The position numbers and the translations under genes are program-made. From NCBI RefSeq assembly GCF_046591575.1, contig NZ_JBIQWA010000008.1:1-64000 (forward strand): a stretch of DNA of 64,000 bases. Reading direction: 5' to 3'. Shown in pieces: positions 1 to 8,948 of the stretch (the first letter of the stretch is position 1; each line of letters begins with the position of its first letter). This stretch comes from Marivita sp046591575. GTDB taxonomy: Bacteria; Pseudomonadota; Alphaproteobacteria; Rhodobacterales; Rhodobacteraceae. The notes beneath the pieces were generated by a model that saw nothing but the letters and a program-made list of their open reading frames with translations, did no database searches and was not told the origin of the DNA.

Positions 1-156
1 GCAGGCAGCGCCAAGCGGACAGTCTTCGACTACGCACAGATCACCCTCATCCGAGACGCCGAAGACACATTCCGCATCGAAGTCTGGCGATCATACCTCC
101 CGCATGTCCACGGCATCCTGAACATCGCGGCGAGGGAATTCACTGATACGATTTGA
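1..156 (+). CDS. C-terminal end of an unrecognised protein (partial)
   Basis: Reading frame 1 is open from the first base and stops with TGA at 154-156, giving about 51 residues ending in IAAREFTDTI. The composition looks like a normal coding sequence (phrases such as ITLIRDAEDTFRIEVW), so this is probably the 3' end of a real gene truncated by the window edge. I do not recognise the family. It faces paaX (convergent), with only 26 bases between the two stop codons and no clear terminator. Confidence 0.5.
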   Translation, partial: AGSAKRTVFDYAQITLIRDAEDTFRIEVWRSYLPHVHGILNIAAREFTDTI

Positions 157-182
157 CGGCTGATGCGCGTGCTGGGCCGGAT

Positions 183-980
183 CTAAATGTTCAAATCTTT
201 GGTCGTTACCGCAGCTTCCAGCTCGGGTAACGACCTTTTCGGATATCGCGCGAGCAGGGCTGTTGCGGTGTTTCGGCAGTACGTGCCCTGCCAGCTTTCC
301 GGAAAGATGTGATCCGGCAAAACAGGTGCCTTGAGCACGATGCGCCGCCAGCTGTGGACCAGTAAAACCCGCATGACGGTGATTTCAAGCGTGCTGAAGG
401 TTGAGGAGGCGTCCAGATAGGGGCTGATGTCCCTTAATGCGCTGGCAAAATCCCCAGACATGCGGATCAATGACAGGTCACAGATTTTGCCGGTCATCCA
501 GTGTGGCAGGGCCGTTTCCGCTTTCAGCGGTGCTACAAACACTTGTGATATGTCTGGCAGGTCGGACGTTACCAACACGTTTGAGGAAATCCACACACCG
601 GTCGTGTCTGTCGTCTGTGCCGGTTGACCCGGATTGGACATCACAAACCACGCCTGCTCTGCCGCCTGTTCGGTGGTGTAGATGCGCGGAGAGGCGGATG
701 CGCTTTGTGCGCGGCCCCATTTGGTAAGAAAATAGACGCTGGTGCGCCCATGTCGTTCGCTGTCGATCCAGCCGTCTTTGCGCAATCTGTGGATGGCCAC
801 GCGCATGGCTTCGGGTTTGATCCCGATTTGTTCGGTGATGTGACGCAAGAGTGACCCGCTGATCCGCGCGCCTTGGTCTTGCGCCAGGTCTCCGAAGACC
901 GAAATCAAAAGCGACCACACCCTTGGGGTTTGATCTCGTGTCAATCGTTCGACGACAGTTTGAAACGCGGTGCTGTGCAT
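183..980 (-). CDS. paaX: PaaX family phenylacetate-responsive repressor
   Basis: 265 residues, the usual length for PaaX. An N-terminal winged helix (about residues 20-90, with IKPEAMRVAIHRLRKDGW and a wing containing RHGRTSVYFLT) is followed by the PaaX C-terminal domain. In characterised systems PaaX represses paa genes until phenylacetyl-CoA is bound. It is the last gene of a minus-strand operon, 37 bases after paaZ. The ribosome-binding site before the ATG is weak, so it may depend on translation of the gene before it. A TetR-type regulator is also encoded with the plus-strand paa genes, so either protein or both could control the pathway. Confidence 0.9.
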   Translation of the reverse strand: MHSTAFQTVVERLTRDQTPRVWSLLISVFGDLAQDQGARISGSLLRHITEQIGIKPEAMRVAIHRLRKDGWIDSERHGRTSVYFLTKWGRAQSASASPRIYTTEQAAEQAWFVMSNPGQPAQTTDTTGVWISSNVLVTSDLPDISQVFVAPLKAETALPHWMTGKICDLSLIRMSGDFASALRDISPYLDASSTFSTLEITVMRVLLVHSWRRIVLKAPVLPDHIFPESWQGTYCRNTATALLARYPKRSLPELEAAVTTKDLNI

Positions 981-1017
981 AGGCGGTTCCTAGTCCGCCC
1001 ATGCGTGTTTTCCAAGC

Positions 1018-3054
1018 CTAAGCTGAATAGGCGTTCATCGTCAAAAGCTCATATTCCGCCACCAGCTCATCCTCCTGATTGGTCAGCGTCGCATGCCAGC
1101 GCACCTCGCCATACTCGTCATTGCGAGGTGTCTTGTGCTTGACCGTCAGGCGCACCTTGAGGCTGTCGCCCGCCTCTACCGGTTTCATAAACCGCAGGGC
1201 ATCCAGGCCAGTGTTGGCCAAAACCGGGCCTTCATTCGGTTCAACAAAGAGACCCGCCGCAAAGCTGAGCAGCAAATAGCCATGCGCAACGCGCCCCGGA
1301 AAGAACGGGTTTCGTTTCGCAGCGTCCTCGTCCATGTGGGCATAGAACGTGTCGCCGGTGAAATTGGCGAAATGTTCGATGTCGTCCAACGTGATCGTGC
1401 GCGGATCAGTGTGGATGGTTTCCCCGATCTGAAGCTCGTGGAACGTGCGGGTGAACGGATGCGCCGGGGCGGGTGTTTCGGTGGCACCGGGCACCCACTT
1501 CTGACCGATCGCGGTCAGGATGTCGGGGCTGCCCTGGATGGCGGTGCGCTGCATGTAGTGCATCACGCCACGCACGCCGCCCAGTTCTTCGCCGCCACCA
1601 GCGCGACCGGGACCACCATGCACCATGTGGGGCAGGGGAGAGCCGTGGCCGGTGCTTTCCTTCATGCTGTCGCGGTTGTTGAAGTAAAGCCGTCCATGGA
1701 ACGCCCCTGCGCCAAGCGCCACTTCGCGCGCGACCTCCGGATCATGGGTGATGACAGAGGCCACAAGCGAGCCTTCGCCCCGGTTGACCAAGGCAATGGC
1801 GTGATCCAGATCGCGGTAGCCCATGATGGTGGACACCGGACCGAAGGCTTCGGTGTCATGGATGCGCTCTGCTGCGTCGGGGTTGGCACAGTGGAACAAC
1901 ATCGGCGGCAGGAACGCGCCTTTGTCGGCGTCCGCGCCATGAACGTCAAAATTGTCGGTATCGCCAAACACGCGTTCGGCCTCGGTGCCAATGATCCCGG
2001 CCTTTTCCAGCACATCGCGTTTCTGGCTGTTCGACACCAGCGCACCCATGCGGGTGCCTTCCGCTTGCGGATCGCCGATCACCGTTTTCGCCAGCCGCGC
2101 GCTAAGCGCGTCGATCACAGCATCGACCTGCGATTGCGGCGCGATGATGCGACGGATAGCGGTGCATTTCTGACCGGCCTTTGTGGTCATCTCGCGGTGC
2201 GCTTCTTTGACAAACAGGTCGAATTCCGGCGTGCCGGGCACCGCGTCGGGGCCAAGGATGGAGGCGTTCAGGCTGTCTTGTTCAGCAACAAAGCGGATCG
2301 AGTTGCGCAGGATATGCGGCGCAGAGCGCAGCTTGAACGCGGTCTGGGCCGAGCCGGTAAAGCTCACCACGTCCTGACAGGTCAACCGGTCGAGCATGTC
2401 GCCCAAACCGCCCGAGACGAGCTGCAGGGCACCTGCAGGCAGGATGCCGCTGTCGAGCATGATCTTGACCGCCAGTTCGGTCACATAACAGGTCGCCGTT
2501 GCCGGTTTCACGATGGCAGGGACACCGGCCAGCAGTGTTGGCGCGAGCTTTTCTAACATCCCCCAGACGGGGAAGTTGAAGGCGTTGATATGAACCGCAA
2601 CGCCTTGCAAAGAGGTGGCGATATGCTGGCCCAGAAAGGTCCCATTGCGGGACAGCTGTTCGACATCACCGTCCAGATAGATATGCGCGTCGGGCATTTC
2701 CCGGCGGCCCTTGGAGGCGAAGACAAACATCGTGCCGATACCGCCGTCGATGTCGATCATGTGATCGGATTGCGTGGCCCCGGTGGCAAAAGACAGATCA
2801 TAGAGCGCCTGTTTGTGCTTGCCCAGATGGGACGCCAGCGCCTTGAGCATGCGCGCGCGGTCATGGAAGGTCAGCGCGCGCAGGGCCGGACCCCCGGTGT
2901 TGCGCGCGTAATCAAGCATCGCCTGCACATCCAGCGCATCATTGCCCGCACGACCCAAAGGCGCACCGGTGACAGCGTTTTCAATCATCCTTGCGTTGGC
3001 GTCCGGAGCAACCCATTCACCGGCGGCAAAGCTTTTAACCTCTAGTAGGCTCAT
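1018..3054 (-). CDS. paaZ: Bifunctional oxepin-CoA hydrolase / 3-oxo-5,6-dehydrosuberyl-CoA semialdehyde dehydrogenase
   Basis: 678 residues, close to E. coli PaaZ. The N-terminal three quarters is an aldehyde dehydrogenase, with an Asn-containing segment INAFNFP near 157 and the catalytic cysteine in AGQKCTA near 297. The C-terminal part, from about residue 530, is a MaoC-like R-hydratase domain (FANFTGDTFYAHMDEDAA, FPGRVAHGYL) that opens the oxepin ring. The product is 3-oxo-5,6-dehydrosuberyl-CoA in the aerobic phenylacetyl-CoA epoxide pathway. The ATG at 3054 follows AAGGAAA. It lies 30 bases after the TRAP large permease and 37 bases before paaX, which indicates a shared transcript. Confidence 0.95.
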   Translation of the reverse strand: MSLLEVKSFAAGEWVAPDANARMIENAVTGAPLGRAGNDALDVQAMLDYARNTGGPALRALTFHDRARMLKALASHLGKHKQALYDLSFATGATQSDHMIDIDGGIGTMFVFASKGRREMPDAHIYLDGDVEQLSRNGTFLGQHIATSLQGVAVHINAFNFPVWGMLEKLAPTLLAGVPAIVKPATATCYVTELAVKIMLDSGILPAGALQLVSGGLGDMLDRLTCQDVVSFTGSAQTAFKLRSAPHILRNSIRFVAEQDSLNASILGPDAVPGTPEFDLFVKEAHREMTTKAGQKCTAIRRIIAPQSQVDAVIDALSARLAKTVIGDPQAEGTRMGALVSNSQKRDVLEKAGIIGTEAERVFGDTDNFDVHGADADKGAFLPPMLFHCANPDAAERIHDTEAFGPVSTIMGYRDLDHAIALVNRGEGSLVASVITHDPEVAREVALGAGAFHGRLYFNNRDSMKESTGHGSPLPHMVHGGPGRAGGGEELGGVRGVMHYMQRTAIQGSPDILTAIGQKWVPGATETPAPAHPFTRTFHELQIGETIHTDPRTITLDDIEHFANFTGDTFYAHMDEDAAKRNPFFPGRVAHGYLLLSFAAGLFVEPNEGPVLANTGLDALRFMKPVEAGDSLKVRLTVKHKTPRNDEYGEVRWHATLTNQEDELVAEYELLTMNAYSA

Positions 3055-3084
3055 GTGATTTCCTTTCGTGCGTAGCTCGGACCT

Positions 3085-4437
3085 TTAGTGCCCAAGACCG
3101 CCCATTTGATTTGGCAGATAAAGAACAAGGATCGGCAGGGCGACGATCAGCGCAAGTCGCAGCAGATCTGCCACCCAGAACGGTGTGACCCCTTTGAAGA
3201 TCGTGCCGGTCGAGACATTGCCGACAACGCCCTTGAGAATGAACACGTTCAGACCCACGGGCGGTGTAATCAGCGAGATTTCGATGACAACGACAACCAC
3301 GATACCGAACCAGATCGGATCAAAACCCAGTGATGTGACCAGCGGGAAGAAAATGGGCACGGTCAAAAGCAGCATCGACATGCTCTCAAACACGCAGCCC
3401 AGCACGACATAGACGAGCAGGATCATCATCATCACCATCATCGGTGACACGTCGTAAGCGGTGACCAGCCCGATCAGGGCCTCTGGCATACCTGCGATGT
3501 TGACAAAGTTCGAAAAGACCTGCGCGCCGATCAGAACGGCAAACAGGCTGGCAGATGTCAAAGCGGTTTCTTTCAGCACCTCGATCAAGCCTTTGAAATC
3601 CAGCCCGCTGCGCGACAAGGCGATGATGAATGCGCCCATGGCACCCATGCCTGCCGCTTCGGTGGGGGAGAAGGTCAGGTTGAGCGGTTCGAAATCGAAG
3701 ATGCCGTAGAGACCACCGATCACAAGGAAGAACAGCAAGAGCACCGCCCAGACGGATTTCAGCGCAATGACCCGCTCGGGCCAGGCTGTGCGTTCGCCTG
3801 CGGGGCCGGCCTCGGGCTGACGCCAGACGGTCCAGCGCACCGCGCCAAGGTAGAAAAGGATGCCCATGAGCCCCGGAATGATCCCGGCCATGAACAGCTT
3901 GCCAATCGAGGTTTCGGTGAGGATGCCGTAGATGACCAGAATTACAGACGGTGGGATCAGAATGCCCAGCGTGCCACCCGCCGCGATGGACGCGGTGGCA
4001 AGTTTGTCAGAGTAGTTGAAGCGGCGCATTTCCGGCATCGCCACCTTGGACATAGTGGCAGCCGTGGCCAACGATGATCCACAGATCGCGGAAAAGCCGC
4101 CACAAGCCATGACCGTCGCCATCGCAAGACCGCCGCGCATATGACCCAAGAACGCATTGGACACCGCGTAAAGTTCGCGCGCCATGCCGCCCTTGTTCAC
4201 AAAGAGGCCCATCAGGATGAACAGCGGGATCACCGACAACCCGTAATCCTGCGCCGTATCGGTAATCTGCCGCCCAACCATGGACAGCGATGCACGCAGC
4301 CCGCGTTCGTCAAAAAAGCTGCCGCCGCGCTCATAGGCAAAGCCCAGCGTTCCGACAAAGCCCATCGCAAACACAATAGGCATGCGCAGCAAAACGAGGA
4401 AAAGAACGACACCAAAGCCGATCAATGCAGCGGTCAT
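3085..4437 (-). CDS. dctM: TRAP transporter large permease (DctM family)
   Basis: 450 residues with about 12 hydrophobic segments, as expected for the DctM subunit that carries out sodium-driven solute import. Family segments are visible: KVAMPEMRRFNYSDKLATAS, SIAAGGTLGILIPPSV and LITPPVGLNVFILKG. The start overlaps the end of the small permease gene by 4 bases. The gene sits between a TRAP binding protein and paaZ in one minus-strand run, so the substrate is probably phenylacetate or a related aromatic acid. That substrate is inferred from position only. Confidence 0.92.
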   Translation of the reverse strand: MTAALIGFGVVLFLVLLRMPIVFAMGFVGTLGFAYERGGSFFDERGLRASLSMVGRQITDTAQDYGLSVIPLFILMGLFVNKGGMARELYAVSNAFLGHMRGGLAMATVMACGGFSAICGSSLATAATMSKVAMPEMRRFNYSDKLATASIAAGGTLGILIPPSVILVIYGILTETSIGKLFMAGIIPGLMGILFYLGAVRWTVWRQPEAGPAGERTAWPERVIALKSVWAVLLLFFLVIGGLYGIFDFEPLNLTFSPTEAAGMGAMGAFIIALSRSGLDFKGLIEVLKETALTSASLFAVLIGAQVFSNFVNIAGMPEALIGLVTAYDVSPMMVMMMILLVYVVLGCVFESMSMLLLTVPIFFPLVTSLGFDPIWFGIVVVVVIEISLITPPVGLNVFILKGVVGNVSTGTIFKGVTPFWVADLLRLALIVALPILVLYLPNQMGGLGH

Positions 4438-4940
4438 GTCCTCAACTCCCTCAGAAGTCCGGGCGCGATCAGGGTCAATGCCCCAGTGATCACCATGGCA
4501 ATGGCAGCAACAGTGATACCTGCGCCAATCAGGTACATGGTCAGAAATTGCGGCACCCCAAGGTATTCGGTGACGTCGCCGTAGCCACGGGTGCGCTCGG
4601 CCAGCGTCCAGACCTGCGTCACAGGCCAGAACAGCATCACGCCCGACAGGACCAGAACCACCCCGTTTCTGAAACGAGACAGCCGAAACCGTTCAAAAAT
4701 TCCGTCAGTCAGATCAACTGCAATGTGGCCATCGCTGACCGAAATATGCGGCATGACCGAAAACACCATCACCGCGACAAAGATCCGTGTCAGTTCAGTT
4801 GCAGCTTCAATGGGGGCGTCAAAGCTGGATCTCAGGATTACGTCGCTAAAGGTCATCACCATCAGCGCAAACAGGCATGCACAAGCCAGCCAGATCGGCA
4901 GCTGAACGAGAAAATGGTACACTCTCTTGAACGTCGGCAT
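4434..4940 (-). CDS. dctQ: TRAP transporter small permease (DctQ family)
   Basis: 168 residues with four predicted membrane segments (beginning FLVQLPIWLACACLFALMV) and the DctQ-type motif DVILRSSFDAPIEAATELTR. It pairs with the large permease in the inner membrane. The stop overlaps the large permease start (4434-4437). It is 72 bases downstream of the binding-protein gene. That gap contains a GC-rich hairpin (about 4972-4997, GGGCG/CGCCC around a CTTT loop) of the kind often seen after highly expressed binding-protein genes. Confidence 0.9.
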   Translation of the reverse strand: MPTFKRVYHFLVQLPIWLACACLFALMVMTFSDVILRSSFDAPIEAATELTRIFVAVMVFSVMPHISVSDGHIAVDLTDGIFERFRLSRFRNGVVLVLSGVMLFWPVTQVWTLAERTRGYGDVTEYLGVPQFLTMYLIGAGITVAAIAMVITGALTLIAPGLLRELRT

Positions 4941-5012
4941 CAGGGGTCTCTTTGGTGGTGGGGATGGTATCGGACCGGGCGCTTTCGCCCCCGATCCAAA
5001 GGGCCAGACAGA

Positions 5013-6029
5013 TTATTCGACGCCCAGTTCGCTGCGGAATGACGCAAGCGCTGCTGCTGCATCAATTCCTTCCGCGCTCACCTCTTCGATCACGCTGGCC
5101 TGAATGTCATTCACGATCGACGCAAACGCGGCGATATCTGCGTCAGAAGCCTGGGTAATCGTATTGCCGTCGGTGTCCTTTGTCAGCTGGATGCTGAACG
5201 CATCCCCTTCGTCCCAGACAGCGCCCGACATACGGCTGATGGGTTCGCCAAACACCTTTTCTTCAAGCGCGGTTTGCAGATCTTGTGGCAGATCGGCGAA
5301 AACGTCTTCGTTCATGATGTAGGCAAACGAGCCGCGAAAGAAGCCGCCGGGAATTTCAAAGTAATTCGGGGCAACCTCGGTCAGACGGAACCCCTGACGG
5401 CTGTCGATGGTCATCATCACACCATCAGCGGTGTTGGACGACAATGTCTCATAGACTTTGGGGGCGGGCACCTGAATGCCCGTTGTGCCAAGCGCGGTGC
5501 CCACATCGCTGGCCACACCACCGGGCATACGGAGTTTCAGACCTTCCATATCGGCAAGGCTGCTGACGGGTGTGTTGGTGTGCAATTGTCCTGCGCCGTG
5601 GGTGTGAAGGCCAATCACCTTGACCCCGCGATGTTCGTTCAATTCGGCAAGGTGGTTTTCAAACAGGTTCCAATAGGCAACCGATGCCGCCTCGGCTGTG
5701 GTGTCGACGCCGGGCAGTTCGACCAGTTTGTAGCTGACGAAACGGCCCGGCTGATAGCCGTGGAACACGTATGCGACGTCAACCGCGCCATCCAGAACAA
5801 GGTCCATCTGGGCTGGGGGTGGGGCGATGCCCATGCGGATTTCGCCGGTCACACGGCCATCTGTGGCCTCTTCGATCATTTCGATCATCTGCGGCAGCAT
5901 CTGCGCGTTGATGTTATGGGTGGGCGGCACCCAGCTTGAGAAGACAAGCGTATGTTCGGCTTCGGCATGCGCGGCAGCGCCTGCGGAAAGCGACAGGGCG
6001 GCAAGCGTTCCTAGTAAGGCTTTGTTCAT
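5013..6029 (-). CDS. dctP: TRAP transporter solute-binding protein (DctP family)
   Basis: 338 residues from the preferred ATG at 6029, which has GAGGAGG just upstream. A longer frame back to 6083 has no ribosome-binding site and would spoil the signal peptide. The signal peptide is MNKALLGTLAALSLSAGAAAHA. DctP-family features include FSSWVPPTHN at the mature N-terminus, the conserved segment LKLRMPGG, and TADGVMMT. It is periplasmic and delivers ligand to the DctQM permease. It lies 26 bases after the hydratase/dehydrogenase gene and before paaZ, so it is likely co-transcribed with phenylacetate catabolism. Confidence 0.92.
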   Translation of the reverse strand: MNKALLGTLAALSLSAGAAAHAEAEHTLVFSSWVPPTHNINAQMLPQMIEMIEEATDGRVTGEIRMGIAPPPAQMDLVLDGAVDVAYVFHGYQPGRFVSYKLVELPGVDTTAEAASVAYWNLFENHLAELNEHRGVKVIGLHTHGAGQLHTNTPVSSLADMEGLKLRMPGGVASDVGTALGTTGIQVPAPKVYETLSSNTADGVMMTIDSRQGFRLTEVAPNYFEIPGGFFRGSFAYIMNEDVFADLPQDLQTALEEKVFGEPISRMSGAVWDEGDAFSIQLTKDTDGNTITQASDADIAAFASIVNDIQASVIEEVSAEGIDAAAALASFRSELGVE

Positions 6030-6055
6030 GGTTTCCTCCTCGTGAATAATGGGGA

Positions 6056-8065
6056 TCAGCTGTAGCGTTTCGCGCGCACCCAAGAGCCGGGGCTTTGAGC
6101 CTCAAGCGCGTCAAGGGCGGAGCAGATGGCGGCATTGCCAGCGATTTGAGCGGCAAACATCGGCCCACCGCGCCAACGCGGAAAGCCGTAGCCGTGCAGC
6201 TTGACCATATCGACGGCCCCGTCATTTTCGGCGATGCCTTCCTCGACAATCCGCGCGCCTTCATTAGCAAGAACGGCGAGCAGTTGCGATTGGATCTGGT
6301 CCTGTGTGTAGGTCTGGCGGGTGATGCCCGCGTCATCCGAGTAGCGCGTGATCAGGTCGGTCACGACCGGGTCCGCCATGGGCGTGCGGTTGCCGTCTTC
6401 GTAGACGTACCAGCCCTTGCTTGCGCGCTGACCATACCGCCCCAACGCGCAAAGCTGGTCCGAGATCGTCACATAACGCTCGGCGGCAGGGCGCATGCCC
6501 TCTTGACGCCGTCGGTTGGCTTCGGCGATTTGCAGTCCGCTCATATCTTGTGCCTCGAACGGGCCCATCGCCATGCCAAAGGCGCGCATGGCCTCGTCGA
6601 TCTGTGCCGGGGTCGCCCCATCGGCCAGCATGTATTCCGCCGCCCGGCGATACGCGGCCAGCATCCGGTTGCCGATAAAGCCATCGCAGATGCCTGACAG
6701 AACCGACACTTTGCGCAGCTGTTTACCCAGCGCGAACGCCGTGGCCAGCGTGCCTTTCGACGTGTCGGGCAGTTTCACGACTTCGAGCAGCTTCATGATA
6801 TGGGCAGGTGAAAAGAAGTGCAGCCCGACGCGGCGGGATGGATTATCGATTCCGGCGAAGATGTCGCGCGGATCAAGATACGAAGTGTTGGTCGCAAGGA
6901 TGGCGTCCTTGGCCATGACCTCTGCCAAACCCGCAAAAGCGGCTTTCTTGACGTCAACGTCTTCGAACACGGCCTCAATGGCGAGGTCCGCATCCTTGGC
7001 GAGGTCGTATCCCACATCTGCGGTGAACGCCGCGATTTGTGCGTCGTGCTTTGTCTGATCAATCTTGCCGCGTTTCAGCGCACCGGCGATGAGGCCCTGC
7101 ACGCGCTCTTGCGCGGCTTTGGCGGCATCCTGATCCCGTTCGATGATGGACACGCGATAGCCTGCACTCAGACAGGCGGCGGCGATACCCGCGCCCATGA
7201 GGCCCCCGCCGACAATGGCGATATTGGTGATGTCCTTCGGCGCGGCCCCTGCGATTTCCGCAGGCTGGGCCACAGCGCGTTCGGCAAAAAACGCATGCCG
7301 CAAGGCGCGGCTTTCATCCGAGGCGCGCAGCGACAAGTGCAGCGCGCGTTCCTTGGGCTGGCCTTCGGCAAAGGGACGCGTGGCCCAGTGCAGGGCGTCC
7401 AGATTGTGCAGCGGAGAGGCCTGACCCCGCGCGCGCTTTCCCAGCTTGGTGCGTTTTTCGGTGAACCAGTCGCCATCAAGCGGTGGGGCAGACCGTTGCG
7501 ACACAGGCGTGCGGTCGTCCAGCGTCAGCGCCTTTGCAGCCGCCTCCAGATCGTCCTCAATTGCGTCGATGGCCCCAAGCTTCAACGCCTGCTGGGCCGT
7601 CAGAAGGTTACCAGAACAGGCCATATCAATCGCGGCCTCCCACCCGAACAGGCGCGGCGCGCGTTGTGTGCCACCCGCACCTGGGATCAGGCCGACATTG
7701 ACTTCGGGCAAACCAAATTTGGTGCCCGGCTTGGCAATCCGGTAGGCGCAGCCCATCGCGATTTCGAGACCACCGCCAAGTACCGTTCCGTGCATCGCCG
7801 CGACAAACGGCGTTTCGCTGGCTTCAATCGCGTTGACCACATCGGGAAGGTGGGGTTCCTGCGGCGGGGCGTCGAATTCGCTCATGTCGCCACCGGCGAT
7901 AAAGGTGCGGCCTGCACATTGCAGGATGGCCAATCGGGCGCCCTGAACCTTGTGAACCGCATCAAGCAGGCCCTGCCGCACAGCTTTCGACGTCGCGTTG
8001 ACCGGGGGGTTATTGACCGTCACCCAGGCCAGGCCCTCTTCCATGCGTGTCTCGACAATGCTCAC
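6056..8065 (-). CDS. Fused enoyl-CoA hydratase / 3-hydroxyacyl-CoA dehydrogenase
   Basis: 669 residues. Residues 1-190 form a crotonase domain (VNNPPVNA, oxyanion segment GTVLGGGLEIAMGC, and the conserved glutamate in LPEVNVGLIPGAGG). From about 285 there is an NAD-binding Rossmann fold (IAIVGGGLMGAGIAAACLS), then 3-hydroxyacyl-CoA dehydrogenase domains with HFFSPAHIMKLLEVV. It should do the late beta-oxidation-like steps of phenylacetate breakdown, combining PaaF and PaaH, for which no separate gene is present here. The start is GTG at 8065 with GGAGGA upstream. It is first in the minus-strand operon and diverges from paaG across a shared operator region. A general FadB/FadJ role is possible. 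Confidence 0.88.
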   Translation of the reverse strand: MSIVETRMEEGLAWVTVNNPPVNATSKAVRQGLLDAVHKVQGARLAILQCAGRTFIAGGDMSEFDAPPQEPHLPDVVNAIEASETPFVAAMHGTVLGGGLEIAMGCAYRIAKPGTKFGLPEVNVGLIPGAGGTQRAPRLFGWEAAIDMACSGNLLTAQQALKLGAIDAIEDDLEAAAKALTLDDRTPVSQRSAPPLDGDWFTEKRTKLGKRARGQASPLHNLDALHWATRPFAEGQPKERALHLSLRASDESRALRHAFFAERAVAQPAEIAGAAPKDITNIAIVGGGLMGAGIAAACLSAGYRVSIIERDQDAAKAAQERVQGLIAGALKRGKIDQTKHDAQIAAFTADVGYDLAKDADLAIEAVFEDVDVKKAAFAGLAEVMAKDAILATNTSYLDPRDIFAGIDNPSRRVGLHFFSPAHIMKLLEVVKLPDTSKGTLATAFALGKQLRKVSVLSGICDGFIGNRMLAAYRRAAEYMLADGATPAQIDEAMRAFGMAMGPFEAQDMSGLQIAEANRRRQEGMRPAAERYVTISDQLCALGRYGQRASKGWYVYEDGNRTPMADPVVTDLITRYSDDAGITRQTYTQDQIQSQLLAVLANEGARIVEEGIAENDGAVDMVKLHGYGFPRWRGGPMFAAQIAGNAAICSALDALEAQSPGSWVRAKRYS

Positions 8066-8097
8066 GACGTTTCCTCCACCAGAATCGTTGTGGCTTC

Positions 8098-8124
8098 ATT
8101 AATTGACCAACCGGTCGGTTTATG
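8098..8124. promoter_or_regulatory. Palindromic operator between the divergent paa transcripts
   Basis: The sequence contains GACC-N4-GGTC (8105-8116) inside ATTAATTGACCAACCGGTCG and continues GTTTATG. A near-identical stretch occurs at 25372-25398 upstream of paaJ. The arrangement resembles operators of TetR-family regulators of acyl-CoA catabolism, including the ACCGACCGGTCGGT-type sites bound by PaaR-like proteins. It lies 33 bases upstream of the minus-strand start at 8065 and 37 bases upstream of paaG, so it could control both. The binding protein is inferred: the TetR regulator at 10710 is the first candidate and PaaX the second. Confidence 0.65.
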
Positions 8125-8161
8125 CAAGGATGAATTTGGGACAGCCAGAAAGTGACGCAGC

Positions 8162-8947
8162 ATGACAGATTCGATTCTTGTTCAACCCCATGAAAACTGG
8201 ACAGAAATTACTCTGAACCGGCCAGATCGACTCAACAGCTTCAATGACGAGATGCATCTGGCCTTGCGCGCGGCACTTGAAACCGCACGTGACGATGGGA
8301 CACGCGCGGTTCTTCTAACCGGTGCTGGTCGGGGCTTTTGTGCGGGGCAGGATCTGGGGGATCGTGATCCGTCGAAAATGACAACGCCCCCCGATCTGGG
8401 TGCTACGGTGCGCACCTATTACGCGCCGCTTGTTCGATTGATCCGGTCACTGGAGTTTCCCGTTGTGTGTGCCGTGAACGGTGTCGCCGCCGGTGCTGGC
8501 GCGAACCTCGCGCTGGCCTGTGATATTGTTCTTGCCGCGCAAAGTGCCAAGTTCATCCAGTCCTTTTCCAAAGTGGGTCTGATCCCCGACACCGGCGGAA
8601 GCTGGCACTTGCCCCGCCTTCTGGGCGAAGCGCGCGCCAAGGGGCTGGCGTTCACCGCACAACCCTTGCCCGCGCAGCAGGCCGAAGACTGGGGCCTGAT
8701 CTGGAAAGCCCTGCCCGACGACGACCTGATGCATGAGGCGCGCGCCATGACGGAAGGGTTTGCCAATGGGCCAACGCTGGGTCTGGGGCTAAGCAAAGCA
8801 GCCATTCAAGCCGCGGCGACCAATACGCTTGACGATCACCTCGATCTGGAGGCCGATTACATGAAAACCTGTGGCGAAAGCGCGGATTATGCCGAAGGTG
8901 TGTCTGCCTTTCTGGAAAAGCGCGCACCAGCGTTCAAGGGGGCCTAG
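8162..8947 (+). CDS. paaG: 2-(1,2-epoxy-1,2-dihydrophenyl)acetyl-CoA isomerase (PaaG)
   Basis: 261 residues, a full-length crotonase-fold protein. Visible features are LNRPDRLNSFND, the first oxyanion loop GAGRGFCAGQDLGDRDP, the second loop NGVAAGAGANLALACD and FSKVGLIPDTGGSW. The FCAGQDL signature followed by an acidic stretch is typical of PaaG. The enzyme converts the ring epoxide of phenylacetyl-CoA to the seven-membered oxepin-CoA. It is first in the plus-strand block paaG-paaI-paaK-tetR and divergent from the hydratase/dehydrogenase fusion. A generic enoyl-CoA hydratase is the alternative, made unlikely by the context. Confidence 0.9.
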   Translation: MTDSILVQPHENWTEITLNRPDRLNSFNDEMHLALRAALETARDDGTRAVLLTGAGRGFCAGQDLGDRDPSKMTTPPDLGATVRTYYAPLVRLIRSLEFPVVCAVNGVAAGAGANLALACDIVLAAQSAKFIQSFSKVGLIPDTGGSWHLPRLLGEARAKGLAFTAQPLPAQQAEDWGLIWKALPDDDLMHEARAMTEGFANGPTLGLGLSKAAIQAAATNTLDDHLDLEADYMKTCGESADYAEGVSAFLEKRAPAFKGA

Positions 8948-8948
8948 T

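Noticed and set aside
1093..2556. Long plus-strand open frame opposite paaZ
   Set aside because: High GC content keeps the antisense frame open. The translated product has Arg/His-rich shadow composition and paaZ on the minus strand is unmistakable.
6818..8155. Long plus-strand open frame opposite the hydratase/dehydrogenase gene
   Set aside because: Antisense shadow of a clear coding sequence; no ribosome-binding site and no recognisable protein features.
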